From assembly GCA_036397475.1 (NCBI GenBank), contig DASWIV010000307.1, forward strand, positions 1-6,130: a DNA stretch of 6,130 bases. The letters run 5' to 3'. The position numbers and the translations under genes were made by a program. The stretch's first letter is position 1. Each line of letters starts with the position of its first letter. The stretch is from DASWIV01 sp036397475. Lineage in GTDB: Bacteria > JAJVIF01 > JAPKYR01. Of the stretch, positions 6,097-6,130 are shown piece after piece. The notes beneath the pieces were generated by a model. It was not told where the DNA came from, searched no databases, and worked only from the letters and a program-made list of their open reading frames with translations.

Positions 6097-6130
6097 GGGC
6101 CGTTAGCTCAGTTGGTAGAGCAGCTGACTC
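6097..6130 (+). tRNA. tRNA-Lys, probably CTT anticodon (5' half only, cut by window end)
   Basis: The first 34 nt of a tRNA are present: acceptor strand GGGCCGT, T8 A9, D-stem GCTC (6106-6109) pairing with GAGC (6118-6121), D-loop AGTTGGTA with G18 G19, A26, anticodon stem strand GCTGA, then C32 T33 and C34 as the last base. It closely matches the start of Escherichia coli tRNA-Lys (GGGTCGTTAGCTCAGTTGG). With C at position 34, a lysine tRNA would read CTT. The other anticodon bases, T arm and 3' end lie outside, so identity is inferred from the 5' half. Confidence 0.85.

Overview
The window is bacterial chromosomal DNA of moderate GC content. It has an outer-envelope lipoprotein with a signal peptide and lipobox-type cysteine, sigma70-like promoters, intrinsic terminators and the start of a bacterial-type tRNA. 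The lipoprotein type (Cys-Ser-rich tether, HPFPG motif, PKD domain, Rossmann-like C-terminus) is one I associate with uncultured diderm candidate phyla. The sequence alone does not fix the taxon.

Layout, left to right. (1) Bases 1-995, plus strand: the 3' part of an EamA/DMT-family permease whose start lies left of the window, ending in a 62-residue histidine-rich tail. (2) Bases 996-1279: a convergent intergenic gap with a perfect 55-bp direct repeat (period 57) and a long near-perfect hairpin. (3) Bases 1280-3532, minus strand: a 750-residue lipoprotein with a large secreted N-terminal region, one PKD domain and a DUF4350/amidotransferase-like C-terminal domain; it has its own promoter and a strong GGAGG site. 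(4) Bases 3673-4107, minus strand: an intact but chimeric 144-codon ORF. About 36 codons of an ISNCY-type transposase N-terminus are fused in frame to the last ~105 codons of an SRPBCC-like protein, with the insertion-sequence end still present just upstream and an intrinsic terminator downstream. (5) Bases 4268-4813, plus strand: an unrecognised four-helix membrane protein followed by a textbook terminator. (6) Bases 4896-6005, plus strand: a protein that is almost entirely ten in-register TPR repeats. (7) Bases 6097-6130: the first 34 nt of a tRNA, most like tRNA-Lys with C at position 34, behind a good promoter.

The genes look like separate transcription units (convergent or terminator-separated), not one pathway or operon. 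I found no CRISPR array, toxin-antitoxin pair, phage gene or defence system. The most unusual element is the transposase/SRPBCC chimera with its insertion-sequence remnant; the duplicated intergenic repeat comes next.
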